This document shows, piece after piece, positions 57,267 to 64,000 of a stretch of DNA of 64,000 nucleotides. Numbering within the stretch: position 1 is the first letter of the stretch; each line of letters begins with the position of its first letter. This DNA comes from JAGOBP01 sp046328575. Its GTDB lineage: Bacteria; Chloroflexota; Anaerolineae; Fen-1058. A program made the position numbers and the translations under genes. The stretch covers positions 99,330-163,329 of the forward strand of contig JAXLWI010000002.1 in NCBI GenBank assembly GCA_046328575.1. Reading direction: 5' to 3'. The notes under the pieces are model-generated. The model saw only the letters and a program-made list of their open reading frames with translations. It was not told the DNA's origin and ran no database searches.

Positions 57267-58505
57267 ATGGCGAGCATTGCGCTTCCAACCAAGAAACCCT
57301 CAACGATCACGCCGGGCTTCATCGCCTGGCTGGCATTCATCGGACTGTGTCTGATCATCGGCTTGGTCTCTGCCTTTGAAGTACTCACCAAAGGCTTGAC
57401 CGTGACGAATATGAGCGATACCGTGCCGTGGGGCTTGTGGATCACGATCGATTTGTCGTCGATCGCGCTGGGTGCAGGTGCGTTCACACTCAGCGCCATC
57501 GTGTATCTGCTGCGCCTCAAGCGCTTTCAGCCGATTATCCGCCTGGCGGTATTTGTAGGCTTCATCGGTTACAGCTCTGCGCTGTTGACGCTGGTGATGG
57601 ACATCGGCCGGCCCGATCGGTTTTGGCATCCGTGGGTGTACTGGAACATCCACTCGGTGTTGTGGGAAATCACGTGGTGCATCACGCTGTATCTGACCAT
57701 CATGATTCTGGAGTTCCTGCCTGTCTTTGCCGAGTTGCCGTTCTTTGCGCGCTGGCCAAGCTTTGGACGTGTGGCACACGCGCTGCACAAGGCCGCGCCG
57801 ATCTTTGCGTTGGTGGGTTTGGGCATCTCACTACTACACCAGTCGTCACTGGGCGCCACGTATGGCATTCTGCGCTCGCGGCCGATTTGGTTCAAGCCCA
57901 GCATGCCCATCATGTTCATCTTGTCCGCTGTAGCTGTTGGCCCGTCGCTGACAATGTCAATTGCCTTTCTCGCTGAATGGATCACAGGCAAGAAGACGGT
58001 GGCTCCGGACATCCTGCGCACGCTGGCGCGCTTTAGCGGTTTTGGGTTGCTGGCGTATGGCTACATCAAGTTCTGGGATCTACTGGCGGTGACGTATTAT
58101 GGCCGCGCGCCGCAAGTGAACTCGGCGTTTGCGATGTTGAATGAACAGACACCGTATGGGTTTGGTTTCTGGGTCGGCGAGGTCATCATCGGGTTGGTAA
58201 TACCGATCGTGTTGTTTTTGGCCCCGCGTTTCAATCGTCGTCCGTTGTTTCTTGTGTTGGGGACATTCGCCGCCATGCTTGGCATTGTGGTGAATCGTTG
58301 GAATGTCACCGTCTCAGGTTTGACTGTGCCGTTGTCATACTCGCCGGGTGTTGCGTATCAAGCCGCTGCGGGATCGTATTGGCCCAGCCTGGCCGAATGG
58401 GGCATTGCTGTCGGTGTGATTGGTTATGCGTTGTTAATGCTCACACTGGGCTTGCGCTTCCTGCCATTGTTCAAATCGACTCAATCTGAAGCGTCACACG
58501 GTTGA
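57267..58505 (+). CDS. nrfD: NrfD/PsrC-type polysulfide-reductase-like membrane subunit
   Basis: 412 residues, about ten transmembrane helices. Typical NrfD features include W-G-L-W-I-T-I-D-L-S-S-I near residue 52, MDIGRPDRFWHPWVYWN near 110, and a histidine-containing H-Q-S-S-L-G-A-T-Y near 190. NrfD family members exchange electrons with menaquinone and may contribute to proton translocation. Third gene of the octahaem/FeS/NrfD operon, with a hairpin 30 bases downstream. No molybdopterin subunit is present, so this is closer to Qrc/Hmc-like transmembrane redox complexes without a catalytic subunit. Confidence 0.95.
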   Translation: MASIALPTKKPSTITPGFIAWLAFIGLCLIIGLVSAFEVLTKGLTVTNMSDTVPWGLWITIDLSSIALGAGAFTLSAIVYLLRLKRFQPIIRLAVFVGFIGYSSALLTLVMDIGRPDRFWHPWVYWNIHSVLWEITWCITLYLTIMILEFLPVFAELPFFARWPSFGRVAHALHKAAPIFALVGLGISLLHQSSLGATYGILRSRPIWFKPSMPIMFILSAVAVGPSLTMSIAFLAEWITGKKTVAPDILRTLARFSGFGLLAYGYIKFWDLLAVTYYGRAPQVNSAFAMLNEQTPYGFGFWVGEVIIGLVIPIVLFLAPRFNRRPLFLVLGTFAAMLGIVVNRWNVTVSGLTVPLSYSPGVAYQAAAGSYWPSLAEWGIAVGVIGYALLMLTLGLRFLPLFKSTQSEASHG

Positions 58506-58534
58506 CAATTTGAGGCAAAAGTACGATCATCGAA

Positions 58535-58564
58535 CCGCGTTCTGATCGCTCGATCAGGGCGCGG
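58535..58564 (+). terminator. Hairpin after the nrfD operon
   Basis: CCGCG-tt-CTGATCG-ct-CGATCAG-gg-CGCGG forms a 12-bp stem with a symmetrical two-base internal loop. No T-tract follows, so termination efficiency is uncertain. Confidence 0.5.
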
Positions 58565-58761
58565 CTTCGTGCTCTAGCCAGGGCCTTGCATGACGGGTTG
58601 TTTTGAGTTCTTGTTCAAAGAATCAGAGCAATGACCGACCGCCTCGATTGTCGATATGCCTGTCTCACAGTTACACTGAGGTAAATTTGTCTGTCGTTAG
58701 GCTGCCTGAACGATTAGCCTATCATTACGTATTTGGCTTTATCAGGGGGTAGGGGTGACAT

Positions 58762-58959
58762 ATGTCAGAAGCAGCTGAAAGTCCCATCGTAGTTGCCTTA
58801 TTGTTCGCAGTGCGCTGTTTAGTGCCCTTGTTAATTATGCTGGGCGTGTCGTATTTGCTTAAGCGACTCGGCCTGATTGCCGAGCCGCCGTCAGCGCCGC
58901 CCGACAAGAACAATGGCAATGGTAACAAACTGAAGCCAGGAGGCATGGCGCATGGTTAA
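58762..58959 (+). CDS. Small single-helix membrane protein leading the nonahaem operon
   Basis: 65 residues: a hydrophobic helix at about 9-37 (VVALLFAVRCLVPLLIMLGV) with one arginine inside, then a hydrophilic Pro/Asn/Gly-rich tail. A purine-rich AGGGGGTAGGGGTG precedes ATG 58762. It overlaps the cytochrome gene by eight bases, which implies translational coupling and a possible role as a small assembly or accessory subunit. No family recognised. Confidence 0.65.
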   Translation: MSEAAESPIVVALLFAVRCLVPLLIMLGVSYLLKRLGLIAEPPSAPPDKNNGNGNKLKPGGMAHG

Positions 58960-60067
58960 GCCTAAATTACCGCTGGCGGTGATCACATTGGTGATCGTCG
59001 GCGCGGTCGCGGCGATCCTGACGTTGAACCAGGCCGCGTTCGCCGCGCCGTTAGGCGCCCCGCCCGCGCAGAAGACAGAGGAATACTGTCTGAGTTGCCA
59101 CGGGAAAAGCGATCTGAGCATGACGCTGCCCGACGGCACGACGCTATCGCTGTTTGTGGATCAGAACGATTTGGACCATTCGGTTCACAGTCCGCTCGGC
59201 ATCGAGTGCGAGGCCTGTCACACGAACATTACCACTTATCCGCACCCCGCGATCAATTTCCAAACGCGGCGCGAATTATCACGCACATATTATGAGGCGT
59301 GCAAGAAGTGCCACTCGGCCAATTATGAGAAGTCTCTGGACAGCATGCACGCCACGCTGGCCCAGCAGGGCAAATTGGAAGCGCCCGTCTGCACCGATTG
59401 TCATGGCGCGCATAACGTGCAAAAGCCCGATCAGCCGCGCGCCCGCGTTTCGACGACGTGCAGCCAATGCCACGCCGATGTCTATACTCAATACAAAGAT
59501 AGCGTGCATGGCTCGGCGCTGATTCAAGAGGACAATCCCGATGTGCCCGTGTGCACCGATTGCCACGGTGTCCACAACATTCAAGATCCGCGCACGGCGC
59601 AGTTCCGCATCGCTACGCCGGAATTGTGTGCCGGCTGCCACGCCGATCCACAGCGCATGGCCAAATACAACCTCTCGACGGATGTGTACAGCCTGTATCA
59701 GACTTCGTTCCACGGCGTCGATGTGAGTGTGTATAGAGCTAACTGGCCCACTATTCGTCATGACAGCGCGGTCTGCACGGACTGTCACGGTGTTCACGAC
59801 ATCCGCAAGACCGAGGATCCACAGTCGAAGGTCAATCAAGCCAATTTGCTAGCGACCTGTCAGAAATGTCACCCAGCCGCGGGACCCAACTGGACGGCGG
59901 CCTGGACCGGTCACAATCGGATTGATGCGAGCCGCACGCCGTTGCTGTACGACGTCGATCGTTTCTATTCGATATTTGTGCCCTTCGTTTTGTGGCTCTC
60001 CGTCATCTATGTTGGCCTGCAAATTCTACACGCGATCGTGGACCGGGTGAGGAGTAACCTGAAATGA
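58952..60067 (+). CDS. Nonahaem c-type cytochrome, C-terminally anchored (first copy)
   Basis: 371 residues. Signal peptide (about 1-31, ending A-F-A), nine CxxCH motifs (CLSCH, CEACH, CKKCH, CTDCH, CSQCH, CTDCH, CAGCH, CTDCH, CQKCH), recurrent CTDCHGxHxI contexts and D-S-V-H/S-F-H-G histidines likely to be distal ligands, then a transmembrane helix (about 338-362). The fold suits the NapC/NrfH-related or doubled multihaem families, but I cannot name one. It is followed with a four-base overlap by a cytochrome b. A paralogue lies at 60798. Confidence 0.92.
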   Translation: MVKPKLPLAVITLVIVGAVAAILTLNQAAFAAPLGAPPAQKTEEYCLSCHGKSDLSMTLPDGTTLSLFVDQNDLDHSVHSPLGIECEACHTNITTYPHPAINFQTRRELSRTYYEACKKCHSANYEKSLDSMHATLAQQGKLEAPVCTDCHGAHNVQKPDQPRARVSTTCSQCHADVYTQYKDSVHGSALIQEDNPDVPVCTDCHGVHNIQDPRTAQFRIATPELCAGCHADPQRMAKYNLSTDVYSLYQTSFHGVDVSVYRANWPTIRHDSAVCTDCHGVHDIRKTEDPQSKVNQANLLATCQKCHPAAGPNWTAAWTGHNRIDASRTPLLYDVDRFYSIFVPFVLWLSVIYVGLQILHAIVDRVRSNLK

Positions 60068-60801
60068 GTGCTGTCAGCCAATCGAGACCAGTTACTGCGC
60101 GAGCCGTGCAGACTCTGCGGTTTTTTCAGCGCTTTACGCGCGCTCAACGCTGGGAACACGGCCTGTTGATTCTGTCGTTCACGGTGCTATTCCTGACGGG
60201 CGTGGTGCAGAAGTATCGCGACATGGCTTGGAGCCAATCGATCCTCGCCACGCCTGAGCGGCTAGAGACGATCCGCAACATCCATCACATCGCCGCCATC
60301 GTCCTGACTTTGGAAGTGGTGTATCACCTTGGTCGGGCGATCTATCAGCTAGCCAAGCGTCGTCTATCGCCGGCCATGCTGCCGACGATGCAGGATGTGC
60401 GCGATGCAGGCCAAATGTTCAAGTATTTGCTGTTCCTATCACGCCGCAAGCCGAAGTTCGGCAAGTACAACTTCGAGCAAAAGTTTACGTACTGGTTCCT
60501 GTTCTTTGGCATCGGCATCATGGTGGTCACGGGGTTTGTCATCTGGTTCCCGATACAGGTGACGCAGATTCTGCCCGGCGGTGTGGTGCCTGCGGCCAAG
60601 CTGGCCCATAGCACCGAAGCTATCGCCGCCGCGATCTTTGTGGTGATCTGGCACATCTATCATGTGCATCTGGAACGCTTGAATTTGAGCATGTTTACAG
60701 GCCGCCTGAATGAAGAGGATATGAAGAAATATCACGCTGCCGAGTACGAGCGGTTGACTGGTCGAGCAGCCGATGACTCAGGCGGAGGAGGAGAGTCGTG
60801 A
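60064..60801 (+). CDS. Di-haem cytochrome b (FdnI/HyaC-like), first copy
   Basis: 245 residues, four transmembrane helices. Conserved histidines occur at R-W-E-H-G (TM1), I-H-H-I-A-A and V-Y-H-L-G-R (TM2), L-A-H-S-T-E (before TM4) and V-I-W-H-I-Y-H-V-H-L (TM4). This is the pattern of formate-dehydrogenase-gamma/Ni-Fe-hydrogenase cytochrome b subunits that bind two b haems and pass electrons to or from menaquinone. It overlaps the genes on both sides by four bases, so a b-c unit with the preceding nonahaem protein is likely. The cytosolic tail ends in D-S-G-G-G-G-E-S. Confidence 0.9.
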   Translation: MSAVSQSRPVTARAVQTLRFFQRFTRAQRWEHGLLILSFTVLFLTGVVQKYRDMAWSQSILATPERLETIRNIHHIAAIVLTLEVVYHLGRAIYQLAKRRLSPAMLPTMQDVRDAGQMFKYLLFLSRRKPKFGKYNFEQKFTYWFLFFGIGIMVVTGFVIWFPIQVTQILPGGVVPAAKLAHSTEAIAAAIFVVIWHIYHVHLERLNLSMFTGRLNEEDMKKYHAAEYERLTGRAADDSGGGGES

Positions 60802-62087
60802 GCGAACGAAGATGGACACGAGCGGGGGCTTGGGGCATATTGGGGATGATCGGGTTGGCGGCGATCATTCTCGTAACGGCCGGCAGCGCGTGGGCCGCCC
60901 CCCAACCGATCGGTTCCGTGGCGGCCCCGCGGCCCGATGCTTTACAACAAGAGAAGGTGCCAACCGAGACTTGCCTGGCTTGTCACCAAAATCCTAACCT
61001 GACAAAGAAACTGTATGACGGCACGTTGTTAAGTTTGTACGTCAATCCAAACGACCATGCCAACTCGGTGCACGGTCAGGAGAAGTTGGCGTGCGTCGAT
61101 TGTCACACTAACTTCGACGCGAAGCATAATGAGAATCCGGTGCAGTATCCGGGCTTTCAAGCCAACGATCGGCGCGATGCCACTTTGAAGTTGTATCCGC
61201 TGTGCTTTGCCTGTCACCAGGATCAGGCCGAAAAAGCGCAAGACAGCGTGCATGCCGCTCAACAAGCGGCCGGCAATCGTAACGCGGCAGTGTGCGTCGA
61301 TTGTCACACGGCACACACGGTGCGCCGCCTCGTCGATCCGGCGACTAAGACGTTGTACCTCGATTCGCGCATCTGGATTCCGCAGACGTGCGCACAATGC
61401 CACAGCACCATCTACGCCGAATACCGCGACAGCGTGCATGGCTCGGCGCTGATTGACGAAAACAACAGCGACGTGCCGACATGCATCAACTGTCACGGCG
61501 TGCACAACATCGGCGATCCGAGGACCGCGGCTTTCCGACTGAAGTCGCCGAATATCTGCGCGACGTGTCACACCGATCCTAAGGTCATGGACAAGTATGG
61601 CATTTCGACGCAAGTGCTGAGCACGTACGTATCCGATTTTCACGGTACGACCGTCACGCTGTTTCAGAAGGAGCACCCTGACGCGGAGGTCAACAAGCCG
61701 GTCTGCTTTGATTGCCACGGTGTGCATAACATTGCGCGCGTGGATGATCCGCAGAAGGGTCTGCAAGTGCGCGAGAACATTTTGAAGCGCTGCCAGGTCT
61801 GCCATCCGTCGGCTACCGCCAACTTCTCGGATGCGTGGATGTCGCATTACATCCCGTCGCCCACCAAATATCCGGTGGTCTACTTCGTCGATCAATTCTA
61901 CAAGTTGTTCATTCCGGGCGTGCTGGGCGGCATGGCGGTGTTAGTGTTACTCGATGTCTCGTGGCAGGTGCGTAAGCGTGTCAAGCGCAAACCCGCGCCG
62001 CCCGCCGGGCCAACCGAAGGTGCCAAGCCGACGGAAGGGATAGACTTTGAAGCGCAAGAATCCAGCCGCGAGGTGAAGCATGACTGA
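60798..62087 (+). CDS. Nonahaem c-type cytochrome, C-terminally anchored (second copy)
   Basis: 429 residues. Signal peptide (about 1-34, ending A-W-A), nine CxxCH motifs (CLACH, CVDCH, CFACH, CVDCH, CAQCH, CINCH, CATCH, CFDCH, CQVCH), the same YRDSVHGSALI-E-N and HGVHNI blocks as the first copy, a transmembrane helix near residue 375 and a longer Pro-rich tail. The shared blocks show that the two nonahaem genes are paralogues from tandem duplication of a cytochrome c-cytochrome b pair. It overlaps the next gene by eight bases. Confidence 0.92.
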   Translation: MSERRWTRAGAWGILGMIGLAAIILVTAGSAWAAPQPIGSVAAPRPDALQQEKVPTETCLACHQNPNLTKKLYDGTLLSLYVNPNDHANSVHGQEKLACVDCHTNFDAKHNENPVQYPGFQANDRRDATLKLYPLCFACHQDQAEKAQDSVHAAQQAAGNRNAAVCVDCHTAHTVRRLVDPATKTLYLDSRIWIPQTCAQCHSTIYAEYRDSVHGSALIDENNSDVPTCINCHGVHNIGDPRTAAFRLKSPNICATCHTDPKVMDKYGISTQVLSTYVSDFHGTTVTLFQKEHPDAEVNKPVCFDCHGVHNIARVDDPQKGLQVRENILKRCQVCHPSATANFSDAWMSHYIPSPTKYPVVYFVDQFYKLFIPGVLGGMAVLVLLDVSWQVRKRVKRKPAPPAGPTEGAKPTEGIDFEAQESSREVKHD

Positions 62088-64000
62088 CACACCGGCCAAG
62101 CTCACCCCGACGCAAAAATACTTCCAGCGTTTCGACATCTATCAGCGCATTGAACACATCGTGATGCTGGTATCGTTCACAACGTTGGCCGTCACTGGCT
62201 TGCCGCAAAAGTTCGCGCAGGCCGAGATCAGCCAATCGGTTCTTAATCTGTTCGGCGGCATCGAAGCCACGCGCCTGATCCATCGCACCGCCGCCATCAT
62301 CTTGATGGTCGCCTGCATCTGGCACATTATGGCGGTGTTGTATCGCATTCTGGTCAAGCGCGTCAAACTTTCCATGCTGCCGCTGCCTAGTGACTTCGTG
62401 CATCTGTATCAAGACGTACTGTTCTATCTGGGCCTTCGCAAGCACAAGGCTTACTATGGCCGTTATTCCTATGCGGAGAAAGTGGAATACTTCGCGTTTG
62501 TGTGGGGCACACTGGTCATGGTGATCACTGGCTTCATGATGTGGAATCCCATTGCCACGACCAATGTGCTGCCCGGCGAGGCGATTCCGGCAGCCAAGGC
62601 TGCGCATGGCGGCGAAGCTTTGCTGGCTGTGCTGGCCATCATTCTGTGGCACTTCTATCATGTGCACCTGAAGCACCTGAATAAGAGCATGTTCACGGGC
62701 AAGATGTCCCGGGAGGAGATGGAGGAAGAGCATCCAGCCGAATTGGCGGCGATCGAAGCGGGCAAGGTTGCGCCTGTGCCGTCTGCAGCTGTGATCAAGC
62801 GCCGCCGACAAGTCTTCTTCCCTGTGGCGGGCGTGGTTGTGCTTGTAACCGCCATCGGCTTGTTCCAGTTTGCGACGTTTGAGAAGACGGCCATCGATAC
62901 AGTGCCGCGTGAGACCATTCAAGCCTTCGTGCCGTTCACGCCCACGCCCACGCCCACGCCGACCTTGACGCCGACGCCTACTTTGACGCCGACGCCTAGC
63001 CCCACGCCTAAACCAGGCGAGGTGATTGCGCCAGTCGCGGGCGATGCGTGGAGTACTACGATCAGTGCGCTTTTGACGGGTAAATGCAAAGCCTGCCACA
63101 TCGATTCGAATCTGGGCGGCATTTCGCTGAAGTCATACGCCGACGCGGTGTCAACCGGCGCGATCGTCCCCGGCAAGCCCGACGCGAGCAAGTTGGTTGA
63201 GATTCAAAGCAAGGGCGGACACATGGGGCAGTTGACAGACGCCGAACTGGCCCAGGTCGTCGCGTGGATCCAATCGGGTGCGCCTGAAAACCCGACCACC
63301 ACGGTGGCTGCATCCGAAGGTTGGGTAGGCGGTATTGATCAGTTGGTCGCCAAACAATGCGCTGCTTGCCACGTCCAAGTGCAACTGGGTGGCCTATCGC
63401 TGAAGACCTATGCAGATGCGATGAAGGGTGATGATCGCGGTCCCGTTATCGTGCCTGGTGACCCGGCCAACAGCGCGCTCGTCAAACTTCAACAGAAGGG
63501 CGAACATCCCGGCCTGTTTACGTCGGATGAGTTGGCGCGCGTCATCGCGTGGATCCAAGCCGGTGCGCCGGAACAGCCGATCGGTGGTGCTACGGCGCCG
63601 GCCAGTACCTTTGTCTGGCAGGATGGTGTTGATAAACTCATCGGCGATAAATGTGCGGCTTGTCACGTGGCCGGCAACCTCGGCGGTCTGTCGCTGAAGA
63701 CTTATGCCGATGCTCTGAAGGGCGGTAAGAGCGGCCCGGCCATTGTGCCCGGCAATCCCGACAAGAGCATCATGATTCAAATCCAACAGAGCGGCAATCA
63801 CGCGGCGTTGTTCGCGTCCGATGAACTGGCGAAAATCATCGAGTGGATCAAGGCGGGCGCGCCGGAAACGGCTGCGCCGGTAGCCGCGCCTGCGGCTCCG
63901 GGAGCGACGCCAACGGCCGTTGGGCCAACGCCGACCCTGGCCCCCACTGCTACTCCGACGCCGTTCATGACGCCGACACCTACTGACTTCCCGACGCCGG
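62080..64000 (+). CDS. Cytochrome b fused to tandem c-type cytochrome domains; 3' end outside window
   Basis: At least 640 residues and still open at the window edge. The N-terminal ~230 residues are a four-helix cytochrome b paralogous to 60064 (R-I-E-H-I-V-M, I-H-R-T-A, I-W-H-I-M, A-A-H-G-G-E, L-W-H-F-Y-H-V-H-L). A fifth helix (about 247-266) is followed by a periplasmic T-P-T-P linker. Then come three repeats of a single-haem domain with C-K/A-A-CH, GGLSLKTYADA, IVPG-P and W-I-x-A/S-G-A-P-E, like Planctomycete-type cytochrome c domains. A second Pro/Thr linker begins near 63,890. It would link quinone chemistry directly to a flexible mono-haem relay. Confidence 0.92.
   Translation, partial: MTDTPAKLTPTQKYFQRFDIYQRIEHIVMLVSFTTLAVTGLPQKFAQAEISQSVLNLFGGIEATRLIHRTAAIILMVACIWHIMAVLYRILVKRVKLSMLPLPSDFVHLYQDVLFYLGLRKHKAYYGRYSYAEKVEYFAFVWGTLVMVITGFMMWNPIATTNVLPGEAIPAAKAAHGGEALLAVLAIILWHFYHVHLKHLNKSMFTGKMSREEMEEEHPAELAAIEAGKVAPVPSAAVIKRRRQVFFPVAGVVVLVTAIGLFQFATFEKTAIDTVPRETIQAFVPFTPTPTPTPTLTPTPTLTPTPSPTPKPGEVIAPVAGDAWSTTISALLTGKCKACHIDSNLGGISLKSYADAVSTGAIVPGKPDASKLVEIQSKGGHMGQLTDAELAQVVAWIQSGAPENPTTTVAASEGWVGGIDQLVAKQCAACHVQVQLGGLSLKTYADAMKGDDRGPVIVPGDPANSALVKLQQKGEHPGLFTSDELARVIAWIQAGAPEQPIGGATAPASTFVWQDGVDKLIGDKCAACHVAGNLGGLSLKTYADALKGGKSGPAIVPGNPDKSIMIQIQQSGNHAALFASDELAKIIEWIKAGAPETAAPVAAPAAPGATPTAVGPTPTLAPTATPTPFMTPTPTDFPTP

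Noticed and set aside
55391..58505. Alternative complex III (Act) operon
   Set aside because: There is one octahaem rather than a pentahaem ActA, no large ActB-type molybdopterin-like subunit and no second NrfD or ActE/ActF genes.
61981..63099. 372-codon open frame on the minus strand, and others such as 61029-61895 and 2647-3321
   Set aside because: They lie antisense to genes with clear haem or enzyme motifs, have arginine/histidine-rich shadow composition and no ribosome sites.
1..64000. tRNA, rRNA, insertion sequences, prophage or integrase genes
   Set aside because: I saw no cloverleaf-like sequence, transposase or integrase motif, or flanking duplications on reading through; a dedicated tRNA scan was not possible.

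Overview
The window looks like part of the chromosome of an uncultured Chloroflexota bacterium, probably Anaerolineae-like. This is an inference. It rests on LAL/MalT-type LuxR regulators, CSLREA beta-helix secreted proteins, secreted proteins ending in K-V-(Y/F)-L-P-(L/I) motifs, NrfD- and cytochrome-b-linked multihaem cytochrome operons, and an ECF sigma/CHAT-TPR pair. I saw no rRNA, tRNA, CRISPR array, insertion sequence or prophage.

Layout. (1) 1-5.3 kb is a one-carbon/methionine block: the C-terminal part of a cobalamin methionine synthase, two PIG-L deacetylases, and a homocysteine methyltransferase-MTHFR fusion. (2) 5.3-29.6 kb holds mostly secreted or surface proteins: glycosidase-like proteins, two CSLREA beta-helix proteins, a large Ig-like repeat protein and an SGNH lipoprotein. 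It also holds MutM/Fpg, an ECF sigma factor with a CHAT-TPR protein, and a 2-oxoacid dehydrogenase E1 alpha-beta fusion. From about 4.1 to 32.4 kb nearly every gene is cut by 1-2 base indels, mostly in homopolymers where I could resolve them; I read this mainly as sequence error rather than gene decay, so broken genes are given as single full-span loci. (3) 29.6-45.8 kb carries a repeated module: a LAL regulator, then an uncharacterised ~75-85 aa protein, then membrane proteins and/or a zinc-independent MDR oxidoreductase. There are three regulators, three small proteins, three MDR enzymes and two fossil copies of the small protein. The regulators share an apparent leaderless promoter.

(4) 45.7-49.7 kb has an S4 protein, a two-component system whose sensor loop is methionine-rich, a methionine-rich secreted protein behind a direct-repeat operator (candidate Cu(I)/Ag(I) response), and a solitary DNA methyltransferase. 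(5) 49.8-64 kb is an electron-transfer island. It contains a decahaem lipoprotein made of two pentahaem halves, a NarL-type two-component system, an octahaem cytochrome/4x[4Fe-4S]/NrfD operon, and an operon of small membrane protein, nonahaem cytochrome, cytochrome b, second nonahaem cytochrome and cytochrome b-c fusion that runs off the window. The decahaem gene and the octahaem operon share upstream palindromes, so they are probably co-regulated, with the NarL-type system between them as the obvious candidate regulator.
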